Part shown: piece after piece, positions 32,959 to 41,410 of the stretch | How the letters are laid out: each line of letters starts with the position of its first letter | Numbering within the stretch: the stretch's first letter is position 1 | Notes under the pieces: model-generated | Seen by the model: only the letters and a program-made list of their open reading frames with translations | What the model was told of the DNA's origin: nothing | Databases searched by the model: none | Program-made: the position numbers and the translations under genes | Source: an uncultured eubacterium 1-6 | GTDB lineage: Bacteria > Bacillota > Clostridia > Lachnospirales > Lachnospiraceae | Assembly: GCA_903789595.1 (NCBI GenBank) | Contig: CAIFEZ010000008.1 | Location: forward strand, 1-64,000 | Length of the DNA: 64,000 nucleotides | Direction: 5' to 3'

Positions 32959-34863
32959 ATGGGCTTCAAATTCAACGGCAGAACTTCCCAGAGCTTCGGC
33001 CTTGCCACACGAATGACCAAAGAATACAGGATGCCGGATTTCACCAATAATACGATCACCGTTCCGGGACGCGAGGGCGTGTTCGACTTCGGTGAGACGA
33101 TCGGCGAAAGGAAGATCGAGATTTCCTGCTTCATCCCGCCGGGCAAATCCGACGCGGACTTTCTCGCACGAAAAGATGAAATCATCGCATGGCTGAATCC
33201 GGACGAGGGGCTCCGCGATCTGATCCTCGACAAGGAACCGGACCGCGTGTACAAAGCGAGACTCGAAGGAGGATTCTCTTTTGATAAGGCGGTTCGCAAC
33301 TCCTGCACTTTCGATCTCACGTTTTTCTGCCCGGACCCGTATGCCTACGCGGAAGCAGACGAAACCTATGAATTCACCGAACCCGGCACTTTCACGTTGA
33401 ACCGGGAACTTGGAAACGCGGACTCCCTTCCGGTCTATCTCCTTCAGGCCAGTCTCACGAAGGAAAAAAGCGCCGTTCTGACCACAAACGGTAAATCACT
33501 GGAAATCAGCGGACAACTCGGAAAAGAAGAGATCCTCGTGATCGACTCCGCGCTCATGACGGCTAAAGTCACGGATGCGGAAGGCAATACGCTCCGGAAC
33601 GGTCTGCCGCTCATAAAAAGCCTGAACTTTCCGGAACTTAACCCCAGCGGGAATACACTCGTGATCGACGCGGACAGCAACATCGAGCAGGTTGTCAGAG
33701 AGCTGAAATCACAGGAATATTTCACAGGACAGGTTCCCGCCTTCTGGGGAACGGACGGTCTGTGGCGGTTCAACGAATCAGAGCCTGACTCCAACACCAG
33801 TCTCGCCGACTCCTCCGGCAAAAACCGCAGTGCGGTAATCAGCGGATGGAGCGGCACGACCGCAAGCCTTCCATCCGGGCATCTCGGACGGTCATTCAGA
33901 ATGAATATCAACGACCCGGAGACAGAAAAAACCTATCTCAAGGTGACGAACGACGGTACGATCTTCTCCACGCTCGGGGAAACGATCGCCGTCGGAGGGT
34001 GGTTCATGCCGACCACCTACTCCGTCGGGAATACGTACTGCCCGCTGTTCAACACGCGCTACGGCCCTGGGCAGCCGATCTTCTACCTGTCGCTTTTATC
34101 CGGGAAGCCGAGGATTATGCTCTACGATTCTTCAGGGACTCTGATCCTCGATAAATCCGTGACGCCGTCTTTTACTCTGGGAAACGGCGGCTGGTATTTC
34201 ATCGCCTGTCTCATCAGACCAAACGACAAAACCGCGCAGTACATTCTTGGCGATCGCAGCACCGGCACGGTCTGGGAATCGGACGTCCTCAGTTTCACGG
34301 GGACGCTCAACGCCTCCTGCACGGCGGACCTGATCTGGGGCATGCATTCCGACTCCTACTGGTATGCGGGCAGCTTCGACGACTGGTTTCTCGACTGCGA
34401 TTCCGACCTCACCGCGGATGACATATCCCTGTGGCTCAAGGAATCACTGTCCGCAAACGCTGCGGATTCCGATGCCAGCGTGGACGGGCTCACAACGGAG
34501 AACGCCGTGACCCTGAAAGCGGCAAGCGGCGCATACCCTTCGTCCGGGACGCTCACCACGGCGGCTGTTTCCTACGGTATTGAAGGCACCTGCCTTGTCA
34601 CCGTGGACGCGGAAACCCCGGACGGGACCGGGATCACGGCAGAAACTTCGACATCGGACGATCTTTCGGAATGGAGCGACTGGGCTTCACTCGGAGATGA
34701 CGGCAGCGTGCAGTCCGGATCAGGGCAATACATCCGTTTCAGGATAACCCTTACGACAACGGACACCTCGAAGACCCCGACGTTCAGAGGGATCAGTCTT
34801 TCCGTTCCGGGAGAATCATCATTCAAGAAGCTGAAGATAATAGCCCGCAGCAGATGGAGGTGA
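32959..34863 (+). CDS. Distal tail protein (Dit) with LamG-like and other C-terminal domains
   Basis: 634 residues. The N-terminal 130 or so are Dit-like: FKFNGRTSQSFGLATRMTKEYRMPDFTNNTITVPGREGVFDFG...IEISCFIPPG, ending FDLTFFCPDPYAYAEA. A beta-rich region follows, with a LamG/concanavalin-like domain (about 270-480: DGLWRFNESEPDSN.. and GGWFMP..) and a final discoidin-like segment. Dit forms the hub at the tail tip; the extra domains probably bind carbohydrate (inference). Confidence 0.88.
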   Translation: MGFKFNGRTSQSFGLATRMTKEYRMPDFTNNTITVPGREGVFDFGETIGERKIEISCFIPPGKSDADFLARKDEIIAWLNPDEGLRDLILDKEPDRVYKARLEGGFSFDKAVRNSCTFDLTFFCPDPYAYAEADETYEFTEPGTFTLNRELGNADSLPVYLLQASLTKEKSAVLTTNGKSLEISGQLGKEEILVIDSALMTAKVTDAEGNTLRNGLPLIKSLNFPELNPSGNTLVIDADSNIEQVVRELKSQEYFTGQVPAFWGTDGLWRFNESEPDSNTSLADSSGKNRSAVISGWSGTTASLPSGHLGRSFRMNINDPETEKTYLKVTNDGTIFSTLGETIAVGGWFMPTTYSVGNTYCPLFNTRYGPGQPIFYLSLLSGKPRIMLYDSSGTLILDKSVTPSFTLGNGGWYFIACLIRPNDKTAQYILGDRSTGTVWESDVLSFTGTLNASCTADLIWGMHSDSYWYAGSFDDWFLDCDSDLTADDISLWLKESLSANAADSDASVDGLTTENAVTLKAASGAYPSSGTLTTAAVSYGIEGTCLVTVDAETPDGTGITAETSTSDDLSEWSDWASLGDDGSVQSGSGQYIRFRITLTTTDTSKTPTFRGISLSVPGESSFKKLKIIARSRWR

Positions 34864-34868
34864 CAGAC

Positions 34869-36242
34869 ATGGCGGACGATAAGGACCTCATCGTTCTCGA
34901 TAAGGAAGGAAACAAAGAAGCCGTACTCGAAAACACCTATAACGTCATCGTCACGGGTGAGATCAACGGCATCGATACGCTGGAGTTCAATCTGCCTTTC
35001 AAGGACGGCAAACGAAAATATCTTGAAAACGAGAAACAGATAACGGTAGGAAACGATATTTACCGAATCCGCACCATAACGGACGAGAAAAACGAGCAAG
35101 GAGCCGCTGTCACCTCCGTATATGCCGAAGCCGCGTTCTATGATCTCGGATTCTCAGTGAAGAAAACGAAACAGACCTTCAACGCGGATACGGCCGACGT
35201 CCCGATGACCTACGCACTTAAGGACACCGGCTGGACGCTCGGAACGGTCAACGTCCGCACGAAGCGCACCTGGACATCTACGGAGAAAAACGCTCTGGCG
35301 ATCCTCCGGAAGGTGCAGGATCTTCACGGAGGCGACCTTATCTTCGACAATGCGAACAGGACCGTGAGCCTTCTGACCTTCAGCGGCACGGACTCCGGCG
35401 CGCTCTTTTGCTATAAAAAGAACATGAAGTCCATCAAGCGCGTCATCGACACGCAGAGTCTCATCACGCGCCTTTATGCCTACGGCAAGGACGGCATGAC
35501 ATTTGCATCCATCAACGACGGGAAGGAATACGTCGAGGACACCACATACACAGACGAGATCCGCATATCCACGCTCGACTGCTCGAATTTCACGAACCCC
35601 TACCAGATGAAGGAATACGCTGAAATGCGTCTCGCGGATTACGCCTCCCCTCGCATCTCCTACGTTCTGAACGCGATGGATCTCTCCGTCCTCACAGGTT
35701 ATGAACACGAAACATGGAAGCTCGGCGACATCGTGACCGTGAAAGACGACGAACTGGGCCTTTCCATCAAGACAAGGATCGTGCGGCGGGAATACAACCT
35801 GCGTGAACCATGGAACACCGTACTCGAACTGTCGACTACGCTCCGGGAACTCGGAGACTCCTCGTCCCAGTGGGACGCCGCCGCCGACACGCTCGCCGGA
35901 GCGAACCTCGTCGACAGCCAGGAGATGCAGGACCTTGTGCCGTTCAACCATCTGAAGAACTCACGAGCCGACTCCGGCCTGTCTTACTGGGAAAATTCCG
36001 GATTCGAAGTGGATGCGGAAAACGGCGTCTCGGGAACCGCCTCCTTCAAATGCGCCGGAGCGCTGAATACCACAAAAAGCCTGACGCAGACCGTGACTCC
36101 GGCGAACCGGGACAGTTACACCTTCTCCTGCCAGATCGCATCGGATGATCTGAAAAAAGGAGAAAACGGTCAGGTCGGCGTGGAGGTCACCTTCGAATAT
36201 GAAGACGGAACTACAGAGACACGGTTTATCGATCTGATGTAA
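34869..36242 (+). CDS. Tail-associated (Tal-like) minor structural protein with carbohydrate-binding C terminus
   Basis: 457 residues from ATG 34869 (GGAGG 8 bases upstream). The N-terminal part (LIVLDKEGNKEAVLENTYNVIVTGEINGIDTLEFNLPFKDGKRKYLENEKQITV) is the phage minor structural protein/prophage tail endopeptidase family (siphophage gp27-like hub). From about 365 (NHLKNSRADSGLSYWENSGFEVDAENG) a beta-sandwich carbohydrate-binding module begins. No protease active site is evident. It follows Dit in the usual order. Confidence 0.85.
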   Translation: MADDKDLIVLDKEGNKEAVLENTYNVIVTGEINGIDTLEFNLPFKDGKRKYLENEKQITVGNDIYRIRTITDEKNEQGAAVTSVYAEAAFYDLGFSVKKTKQTFNADTADVPMTYALKDTGWTLGTVNVRTKRTWTSTEKNALAILRKVQDLHGGDLIFDNANRTVSLLTFSGTDSGALFCYKKNMKSIKRVIDTQSLITRLYAYGKDGMTFASINDGKEYVEDTTYTDEIRISTLDCSNFTNPYQMKEYAEMRLADYASPRISYVLNAMDLSVLTGYEHETWKLGDIVTVKDDELGLSIKTRIVRREYNLREPWNTVLELSTTLRELGDSSSQWDAAADTLAGANLVDSQEMQDLVPFNHLKNSRADSGLSYWENSGFEVDAENGVSGTASFKCAGALNTTKSLTQTVTPANRDSYTFSCQIASDDLKKGENGQVGVEVTFEYEDGTTETRFIDLM

Positions 36243-36253
36243 GGGAGAAAGAC

Positions 36254-36448
36254 ATGGCAAGTTTTACGCACGTGGCGCAGGCGGTCTCTCCGCAGAACGG
36301 ACGTGTCAAAAAAATACGTGTCCGGGTCTGCGTGACTGACTGCACCGGAACCATCCATATCACCGACATGCTCCTGCAGGGCGGATCGATCGCGACCGGA
36401 TGGGTCGGGCATGTAAGCGAGATCAAATGGACGGAGGACGGTGAGTAA
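36254..36448 (+). CDS. Small tail-tip protein, paralogue of the next gene
   Basis: 64 residues from ATG 36254 (AGGGAGAAAGAC upstream). KIRVRVCVTDCTGTIHITDMLLQGGSIATGWVGH closely resembles part of the next protein (QVTDCTGTVWFTDLMLQEGDRLSGY). It probably pairs with or decorates the tail-tip proteins. Confidence 0.7.
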   Translation: MASFTHVAQAVSPQNGRVKKIRVRVCVTDCTGTIHITDMLLQGGSIATGWVGHVSEIKWTEDGE

Positions 36449-36450
36449 TC

Positions 36451-37032
36451 ATGCCGATATTTACACGATTCACTGAAACCATCGAGAAAAAGGAAAAGAA
36501 GCGTATCATCTCAGTCACACTGAAACCACAGGTGACCGACTGCACAGGAACGGTCTGGTTCACCGATCTCATGCTGCAGGAGGGCGATCGCCTCTCCGGA
36601 TATGCAGTCAACACGGAAACACTTCAGAAGGAGTATGAAACCGGCGATGAATATGCAGTCACTGGCAAACGATTCTACAACGGCATTGTCCGCGGAAGCA
36701 TGACCTGCATCATCTTCAACCTTGGTAAGACCACCGCAGGACTCGACTGGAAGATCACGCCCAACCAGAACATGAAAGCCGGCAGCGTTTCCCTTGCCTT
36801 AGGCGCCGGAGCGCACAAGGCGACCTTCACCGAAGCGGCAGCCGCCGGAGACGAACTGAAACTTCTCGCTTCTTCACGGGAATGTCTGAAAAACGGATCG
36901 GACGCTTCAAAGGACGGCTTTTTCCAGTATTCAGCCGCCGGGGACAGCAAGCATCCGGTAACGGTCGAAGATAAGAAGTCGGCACGGCTCTACGTTGAAT
37001 TTCAGGAGATGGAGGACGGTGATCTGATATGA
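36451..37032 (+). CDS. Tail-tip protein with VTDCTGT beta domain
   Basis: 193 residues from ATG 36451 (GGACGGTGAGTAATC upstream). The N-terminal 65 residues repeat the fold of the preceding small protein. The rest (YNGIVRGSMTCIIFNLGKTTAGLDWKITPNQNMKAGSVSLALGAGAHKATF) is beta-rich and of unknown family. It overlaps the GH18 gene by 4 bp, so it is probably part of the same baseplate or receptor-binding unit. Confidence 0.7.
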   Translation: MPIFTRFTETIEKKEKKRIISVTLKPQVTDCTGTVWFTDLMLQEGDRLSGYAVNTETLQKEYETGDEYAVTGKRFYNGIVRGSMTCIIFNLGKTTAGLDWKITPNQNMKAGSVSLALGAGAHKATFTEAAAAGDELKLLASSRECLKNGSDASKDGFFQYSAAGDSKHPVTVEDKKSARLYVEFQEMEDGDLI

Positions 37033-39503
37033 GCCTTGATGTACTCAAAGGCCGCAAGTGTATGGTCTGGACATTTATGGGAAACGCGAGAATGTACACC
37101 GCGCTTGATAATTACGGAGACCGCCTGTCACAGGTCGGTCTTTTTTCTTTCAAGGTAGACAAGACCGGTACCATCACGGAATCCGGCGTGGCGATCAGCG
37201 ACATGCTGACCTACGTCAATAAATACTCTCACATCACATGGCTTCTGACCGTCCGGAACGACGGGACATCCAGCGTGTTCACCGCCCTCATGGAAAACAC
37301 GGACGGCGCGCAGGACAAGTTCCTGACGGAGCTCGTCCGAATCATGGAGAAATACCCGTGGGCCGCTGGCGTCGACATCGACCTTGAGAGAGGCGGCGAT
37401 TATTCCACGCACGCAAAGTCCGCCGCCATGTTCCGGAACATCTGGAACGCGGTCAAAACTTATGATAACACAAAGAAAGTCAATATCTGTCTCCCCGGAA
37501 TGAGCTCGGTGAACGGCTCGGTCGGCGGCGAAAACTGGTGCGTCTACGCAGATCTGAACGATTACTGCGATACCGCTGCCATCATGAGCTACGGCATGGC
37601 GTGGGCGGGTTCCGCTCCGGGGCCGGTGTCCCCGAAGGACTGGCTTGACGGCATCTACGACTATGCCTCCCGCGTCATGACACCGGAAAAAGTGTTCATG
37701 GGGCTTCCCGCCTACGGCTGGAACTGGCAGATCTATGACACGCCGGAAAACCTCGGCAAGACCTACCGCGGAATATCCAACACATACTACGCGGCGAAAA
37801 ACTGGATGACGGGAAAATACAACTTCACGGACGACAAACCTCCGCAGCCGTTCATCCCGATCCTCGCCTATTGGGACGACTACAACAAGGTTCCTTATGC
37901 CTTCCCGCAGGTCTATGACTTCATGGAAGGAAGGGACGCCGCAAGTTATGAGTACCCGCAGCTGAACGGAACATACAACCGCAGACATTACCTCACGGCC
38001 TACGGCAAGACACAAAAATCGAGCTTTGGCACCATCTACGTGGACCGCGACGGAACACCGGACAGCTATTCCGGCATCGTCTCCAGTGAAAACGGCATCG
38101 CGGTCATGGGTGACGACGGGAGCGCGACATACCGCTTCAACGTTCCCTCATCCGGGACTTACGACATCGCGGTACGGCTCTGCTATCCTTTCTGGGACAA
38201 AAACGGCATCTACATATCGATCGACGGAACGAAAAAGCATTTCACCGAGTCACGGCTGTGGTGGCCGTACTGGAGAAGCACCTTCTGGGCGAGTCTCGCG
38301 GACGGGATATCCCTCTCCGCCGGAGCGCATACCATCACGGTGTCAGTCGACGTAAAAGGCGTCCAGTTCTACGGATTCCGCGTCTGCTCAGCCTTTTCAG
38401 AGTCCCCGTCCGCGGGATTGGCTTCCTTCACGCTTTGCCCACGAAAGTTCATCGACGTGAACGGAAACGAATGCCAGCCTGACAAGGGCTTCAAGCTCAC
38501 GACCGAAGTGCTGCGCAGAAAGCCTGATTCCGCGCTCATATGGTACGCCGATTTCAGAGACCCCGGAACTCTTGAAACCGGTTACTGGAAAACCATATCC
38601 GGCTCATGGAAAATCTGGCGTGAGGACGAAAACTCAGAAGACCGCGTCTATTCCCAGCTTGAAGGCAGCGGACAGTTCGCATGGAACTATGACGGATTCA
38701 GGGACATACATCTAAGGGCAAGGCTTGCAATTCCGGAAGGAAGCACTGGAAGATCCGGCATCTTCTGTGGGAGCCTTTTCTGCTGTCTCAACTATGACAC
38801 GCAGGCCGTGGAACTTTGGAACGGCGGTGCGAAAATCGGAAGCTACAGCCAAAGCATCATCCGGACAAGGACAGCTGACCTGAGAAGCAATCCGAATATG
38901 TACACTATCGAAATGCGGATCAGAGGAAACAACGTGCGCGTCTATTCAGGTGCTTCCTATACGCTTCGCTTCAAGGCGAGTGTCAGCGGATTCACCGGAG
39001 GCGCGGCAGGCTGCCAAAGCGACGGCAGGACCGTCTGCGAACTCCTCCGGATGGGTGATGCATGGACTTACGAACCGTACGAACGTTTCGATGTGACTTT
39101 CCCGGACGGCAGCACCACACAGTATGGCAGGATCAGCCGCACAAACTGCACATGGGACAACGAGTTCCAGTTATTCACGCTGACCTCTGACATGGAAGAA
39201 TCCGAAACGCGAAGCGAATCCATCTCGATGGACTACGAATTCTTCCATTCGAAGCAACTTAACCTCGTATGCGGAAATGACTACACCGTGACAATCACAC
39301 CGAAAGACATCAACATCTGGATCTCGCGCCTGTTCCTTGGCGATGCAGACGGATTTTCGATTCTCTACTACCAGGACTCGGATTCGCTCGTCTACTGGGC
39401 GAATCAGGCCGCCTATCGATGGGGACTTCGCGGAATAGCAATCTGGTCACTCGGCCAGGAAGACTTAAGACTCTGGGAGGCGCTTCCGAAACAAACCGGA
39501 TAA
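37029..39503 (+). CDS. GH18-type glycosidase-like tail protein with an inserted carbohydrate-binding region
   Basis: 824 residues. The GH18 barrel begins at the N terminus (CMVWTFMGNARMYTALDNYGDRLSQVGLFSF) with catalytic DIDLE (about 115-119) and MSYGMAW, then AYGWNW. After about 310 residues the barrel is interrupted by beta-rich domains (including a LamG-like segment). The last 75 residues resume barrel-like sequence (FSILYYQDSDSLVYWANQAAYRWGLRGIAIWSLGQED), as in the last GH18 strand. It likely cleaves or binds GlcNAc-containing cell-surface polymer during adsorption. Confidence 0.85.
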   Translation: MSLDVLKGRKCMVWTFMGNARMYTALDNYGDRLSQVGLFSFKVDKTGTITESGVAISDMLTYVNKYSHITWLLTVRNDGTSSVFTALMENTDGAQDKFLTELVRIMEKYPWAAGVDIDLERGGDYSTHAKSAAMFRNIWNAVKTYDNTKKVNICLPGMSSVNGSVGGENWCVYADLNDYCDTAAIMSYGMAWAGSAPGPVSPKDWLDGIYDYASRVMTPEKVFMGLPAYGWNWQIYDTPENLGKTYRGISNTYYAAKNWMTGKYNFTDDKPPQPFIPILAYWDDYNKVPYAFPQVYDFMEGRDAASYEYPQLNGTYNRRHYLTAYGKTQKSSFGTIYVDRDGTPDSYSGIVSSENGIAVMGDDGSATYRFNVPSSGTYDIAVRLCYPFWDKNGIYISIDGTKKHFTESRLWWPYWRSTFWASLADGISLSAGAHTITVSVDVKGVQFYGFRVCSAFSESPSAGLASFTLCPRKFIDVNGNECQPDKGFKLTTEVLRRKPDSALIWYADFRDPGTLETGYWKTISGSWKIWREDENSEDRVYSQLEGSGQFAWNYDGFRDIHLRARLAIPEGSTGRSGIFCGSLFCCLNYDTQAVELWNGGAKIGSYSQSIIRTRTADLRSNPNMYTIEMRIRGNNVRVYSGASYTLRFKASVSGFTGGAAGCQSDGRTVCELLRMGDAWTYEPYERFDVTFPDGSTTQYGRISRTNCTWDNEFQLFTLTSDMEESETRSESISMDYEFFHSKQLNLVCGNDYTVTITPKDINIWISRLFLGDADGFSILYYQDSDSLVYWANQAAYRWGLRGIAIWSLGQEDLRLWEALPKQTG

Positions 39504-39577
39504 CAGGAAACTACCTTTTCCCTCAAAATCGCGCTTCTACCGCGTAACAAATCCACAGCAAAGGAGTTGATGAAGCT

Positions 39578-40492
39578 ATGGCAGTTTTCCGCGTGGAGCG
39601 AAACAAGGGCTATACCGTAATGAGTAACCACCACCTACGCAACAGGGAGCTTACGCTAAAGGCAAAGGGCTTGTTGTCGCAAATGCTTTCACTTCCCGAA
39701 GATTGGGACTACACCCTTGCGGGGCTATCCCACATCAACCGGGAGAAAATCGACGCTATCCGCGAAGCGGTACGGGAGCTTGAACGAGCCGGGTATATTG
39801 TCCGCAGCCGGGAGCGCGACGAGAAAGGACGCTTGCGCGGCGCGGACTATGTGATTTACGAGCAGCCGCCTAACTTGGATTTACCTACATTGGAAAATCC
39901 AACATTGGATAATCCAACGCAGGAAAAACCTATGTTGGAAAACCCTACGTTGGAAAATCCAACGCAATTAAATAAAGATATACAAAGAACTGACTTACCA
40001 AAAAAAGAAAAATCAAATACGGATTTATCAAGTACCCATTCCATTCCTATCCATTCCCTAAATCCCTTGCCTTATGACGGTGAAGCGGCAGAGCCGGAAC
40101 GGAAAGGAAAAGAAGCGGCGGCACAGAGCGCGGTAGAGATATACCGGGAAATCATCAAGGACAATATCGAGTATGACATTCTCTTGCAGGACAGCCACAT
40201 GGATAAAGACCGTATCGACGAGATTGTAGACCTCATGCTTGAAACGGTATGCACAGCGCGTAAAACAATCCGTATCGCCGGGGACGACTACCCCGCCGAG
40301 CTTGTGAAAGCAAAGTTTATGAAGCTGGACAGCGAGCATATCCGCTTTGTGCTTGACTGTATGCGGGAGAACACAACGAAAGTACGCAACATCAAGCAGT
40401 ACCTACGGGCGGTGCTGTTCAATGCCCCGTCTACTATCGGCAACTATTACACTTCCCTTGTCGCCCATGACATGGCGACGGGCAAAATCTGA
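39578..40492 (+). CDS. Replication initiator/RepA-like protein of a conjugative element (DUF6017-type)
   Basis: 304 residues from ATG 39578 (AAAGGAGTTGATGAAGCT upstream). The N-terminal winged helix MAVFRVERNKGYTVMSNHHLRNRELTLKAKGLLSQMLSLPEDWDYTLAGLSHINREKIDAIREAVRELERAGYI is the RepA N/DUF6017-linked type. A repeat linker of LENPT-like pentapeptides (about 99-128) precedes a C-terminal DUF6017-like domain (IYREIIKDNIEYDILLQDSHMDKDRIDEIVDLMLETVC). It may initiate replication of the excised element. Confidence 0.85.
   Translation: MAVFRVERNKGYTVMSNHHLRNRELTLKAKGLLSQMLSLPEDWDYTLAGLSHINREKIDAIREAVRELERAGYIVRSRERDEKGRLRGADYVIYEQPPNLDLPTLENPTLDNPTQEKPMLENPTLENPTQLNKDIQRTDLPKKEKSNTDLSSTHSIPIHSLNPLPYDGEAAEPERKGKEAAAQSAVEIYREIIKDNIEYDILLQDSHMDKDRIDEIVDLMLETVCTARKTIRIAGDDYPAELVKAKFMKLDSEHIRFVLDCMRENTTKVRNIKQYLRAVLFNAPSTIGNYYTSLVAHDMATGKI
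39872..39961 (+). repeat. Six tandem 15-bp repeats inside the Rep-like gene
   Basis: Units begin at 39872, 39887, 39902, 39917, 39932 and 39947. Most contain the palindrome TTGGAAAATCCAA or a variant, and each encodes a pentapeptide such as TLENP. The combination of tandem 15-bp period and internal dyad resembles initiator-binding iterons. Confidence 0.7.
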
Positions 40493-40506
40493 AAGGAGAT
40501 ACGACC

Positions 40507-40725
40507 ATGAAACAGGGAGCTTTGATTTTTGATGAAACCACCGACCGCTACGACATTCGCTTTGATATTGCCGACTACTACGGCGGCCTGCATTGCGGAG
40601 AGTGTTTCGACGTAATGATTGGCGGCAAGTGGAAGCCTACCCGCATTGAAATGAATATGGCGCAGGAATGGTATCTTGTGGGTATCAGAGCCGACGACCT
40701 GAACGGCTTGCGGGTGCGGATTTAA
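40507..40725 (+). CDS. DUF5348 family protein
   Basis: 72 residues from ATG 40507 (GAAAGGAGATACGACC upstream). LIFDETTDRYDIRFDIADYYGGLHCGECFDVMIGGKWKPTRIEMNMAQEWYLVGIRADDLNGLRVRI is typical of DUF5348, a small beta protein that follows the Rep-like gene in many conjugative elements. No known activity. Confidence 0.85.
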   Translation: MKQGALIFDETTDRYDIRFDIADYYGGLHCGECFDVMIGGKWKPTRIEMNMAQEWYLVGIRADDLNGLRVRI

Positions 40726-40772
40726 CGGGGGCGACGTGAAGAACGGACGCCCCTTTTTGCATAATAGGGGCA

Positions 40773-40800
40773 CCCCGCAAAGTCGCATGACTTTGTGGGG
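40773..40800 (+). repeat. Strong 12-bp inverted repeat ahead of pcfB
   Basis: CCCCGCAAAGTC (40773-40784), GCAT loop, GACTTTGTGGGG (40789-40800), with a single G-T pair. It lies in the 200-base gap between DUF5348 and PcfB genes. The gap also allows a basic 45-codon ORF from the ATG within the repeat (ending 40924), which may or may not be real. Confidence 0.6.
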
Positions 40801-40924
40801 AAAGGAGGAGCAGCGGCGCGAGCGAGTTTTTGCCGCAAGGCAGAAACGAGCGATACAGAGCTTGCGACGACGCGCGGCGTACCACCCTAACAGCTATCAC
40901 AATACCGCGAAAGGAGGACGGTAA

Positions 40925-41410
40925 ATGCAAGATGAAGTCAACGAAAAAGTAGTTGCCATATCCATAAAGGCAACGAAATTAACGGCAGCACTTTTACAAG
41001 CCGCCATGAAAAAGCTGCTTGCACAGGCAAAAAAGCAGCTTGATAAACAGGCGGTGCCAAAAGGCAAGCAGACCCTAAAGCAGCTTATGAAGCAGAACAC
41101 GGGCGTTTCCAATATCGAAATCACCGACGACAATATCAAAGCCTTTGAGAGTACGGCGAAGAAGTACGGCGTTGATTTTGCGCTGAAAAAGGACACCACC
41201 GAAACGCCGCCCCGCTACCTTGTGTTTTTCAAGGGGCGCGACGCCGACGTTTTGACCGCAGCCTTTAAGGAGTTTTCCGCAAAGAAGCTGACGCAGGATA
41301 GGAAGCCCTCAATCCGCAAAGCGTTAGCCGCCTTTAAGGACAAGGCGAAGCAGCTTAACGCCGAGCGCGTCAAGGTAAAAAATCAAAACAGAGGGGGTAT
41401 CGAGCTATGA
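40925..41410 (+). CDS. pcfB: PcfB family (DUF3801) conjugation protein
   Basis: 161 residues from ATG 40925 (AAAGGAGGACGGTAA upstream). KVVAISIKATKLTAALLQAAMKKLLAQAKKQ and FALKKDTTETPPRYLVFFKGRDADVLTAAFKEFSAKKL match PcfB, an accessory of conjugative relaxosome and coupling protein in Gram-positive elements. It overlaps the VirD4 gene by 4 bp, as usual. Confidence 0.88.
   Translation: MQDEVNEKVVAISIKATKLTAALLQAAMKKLLAQAKKQLDKQAVPKGKQTLKQLMKQNTGVSNIEITDDNIKAFESTAKKYGVDFALKKDTTETPPRYLVFFKGRDADVLTAAFKEFSAKKLTQDRKPSIRKALAAFKDKAKQLNAERVKVKNQNRGGIEL

Noticed and set aside
39872-39961. CRISPR-like short repeats
   Set aside because: The units are directly tandem without spacers and lie in frame inside a coding gene, so this is not a CRISPR array. 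None was seen elsewhere.
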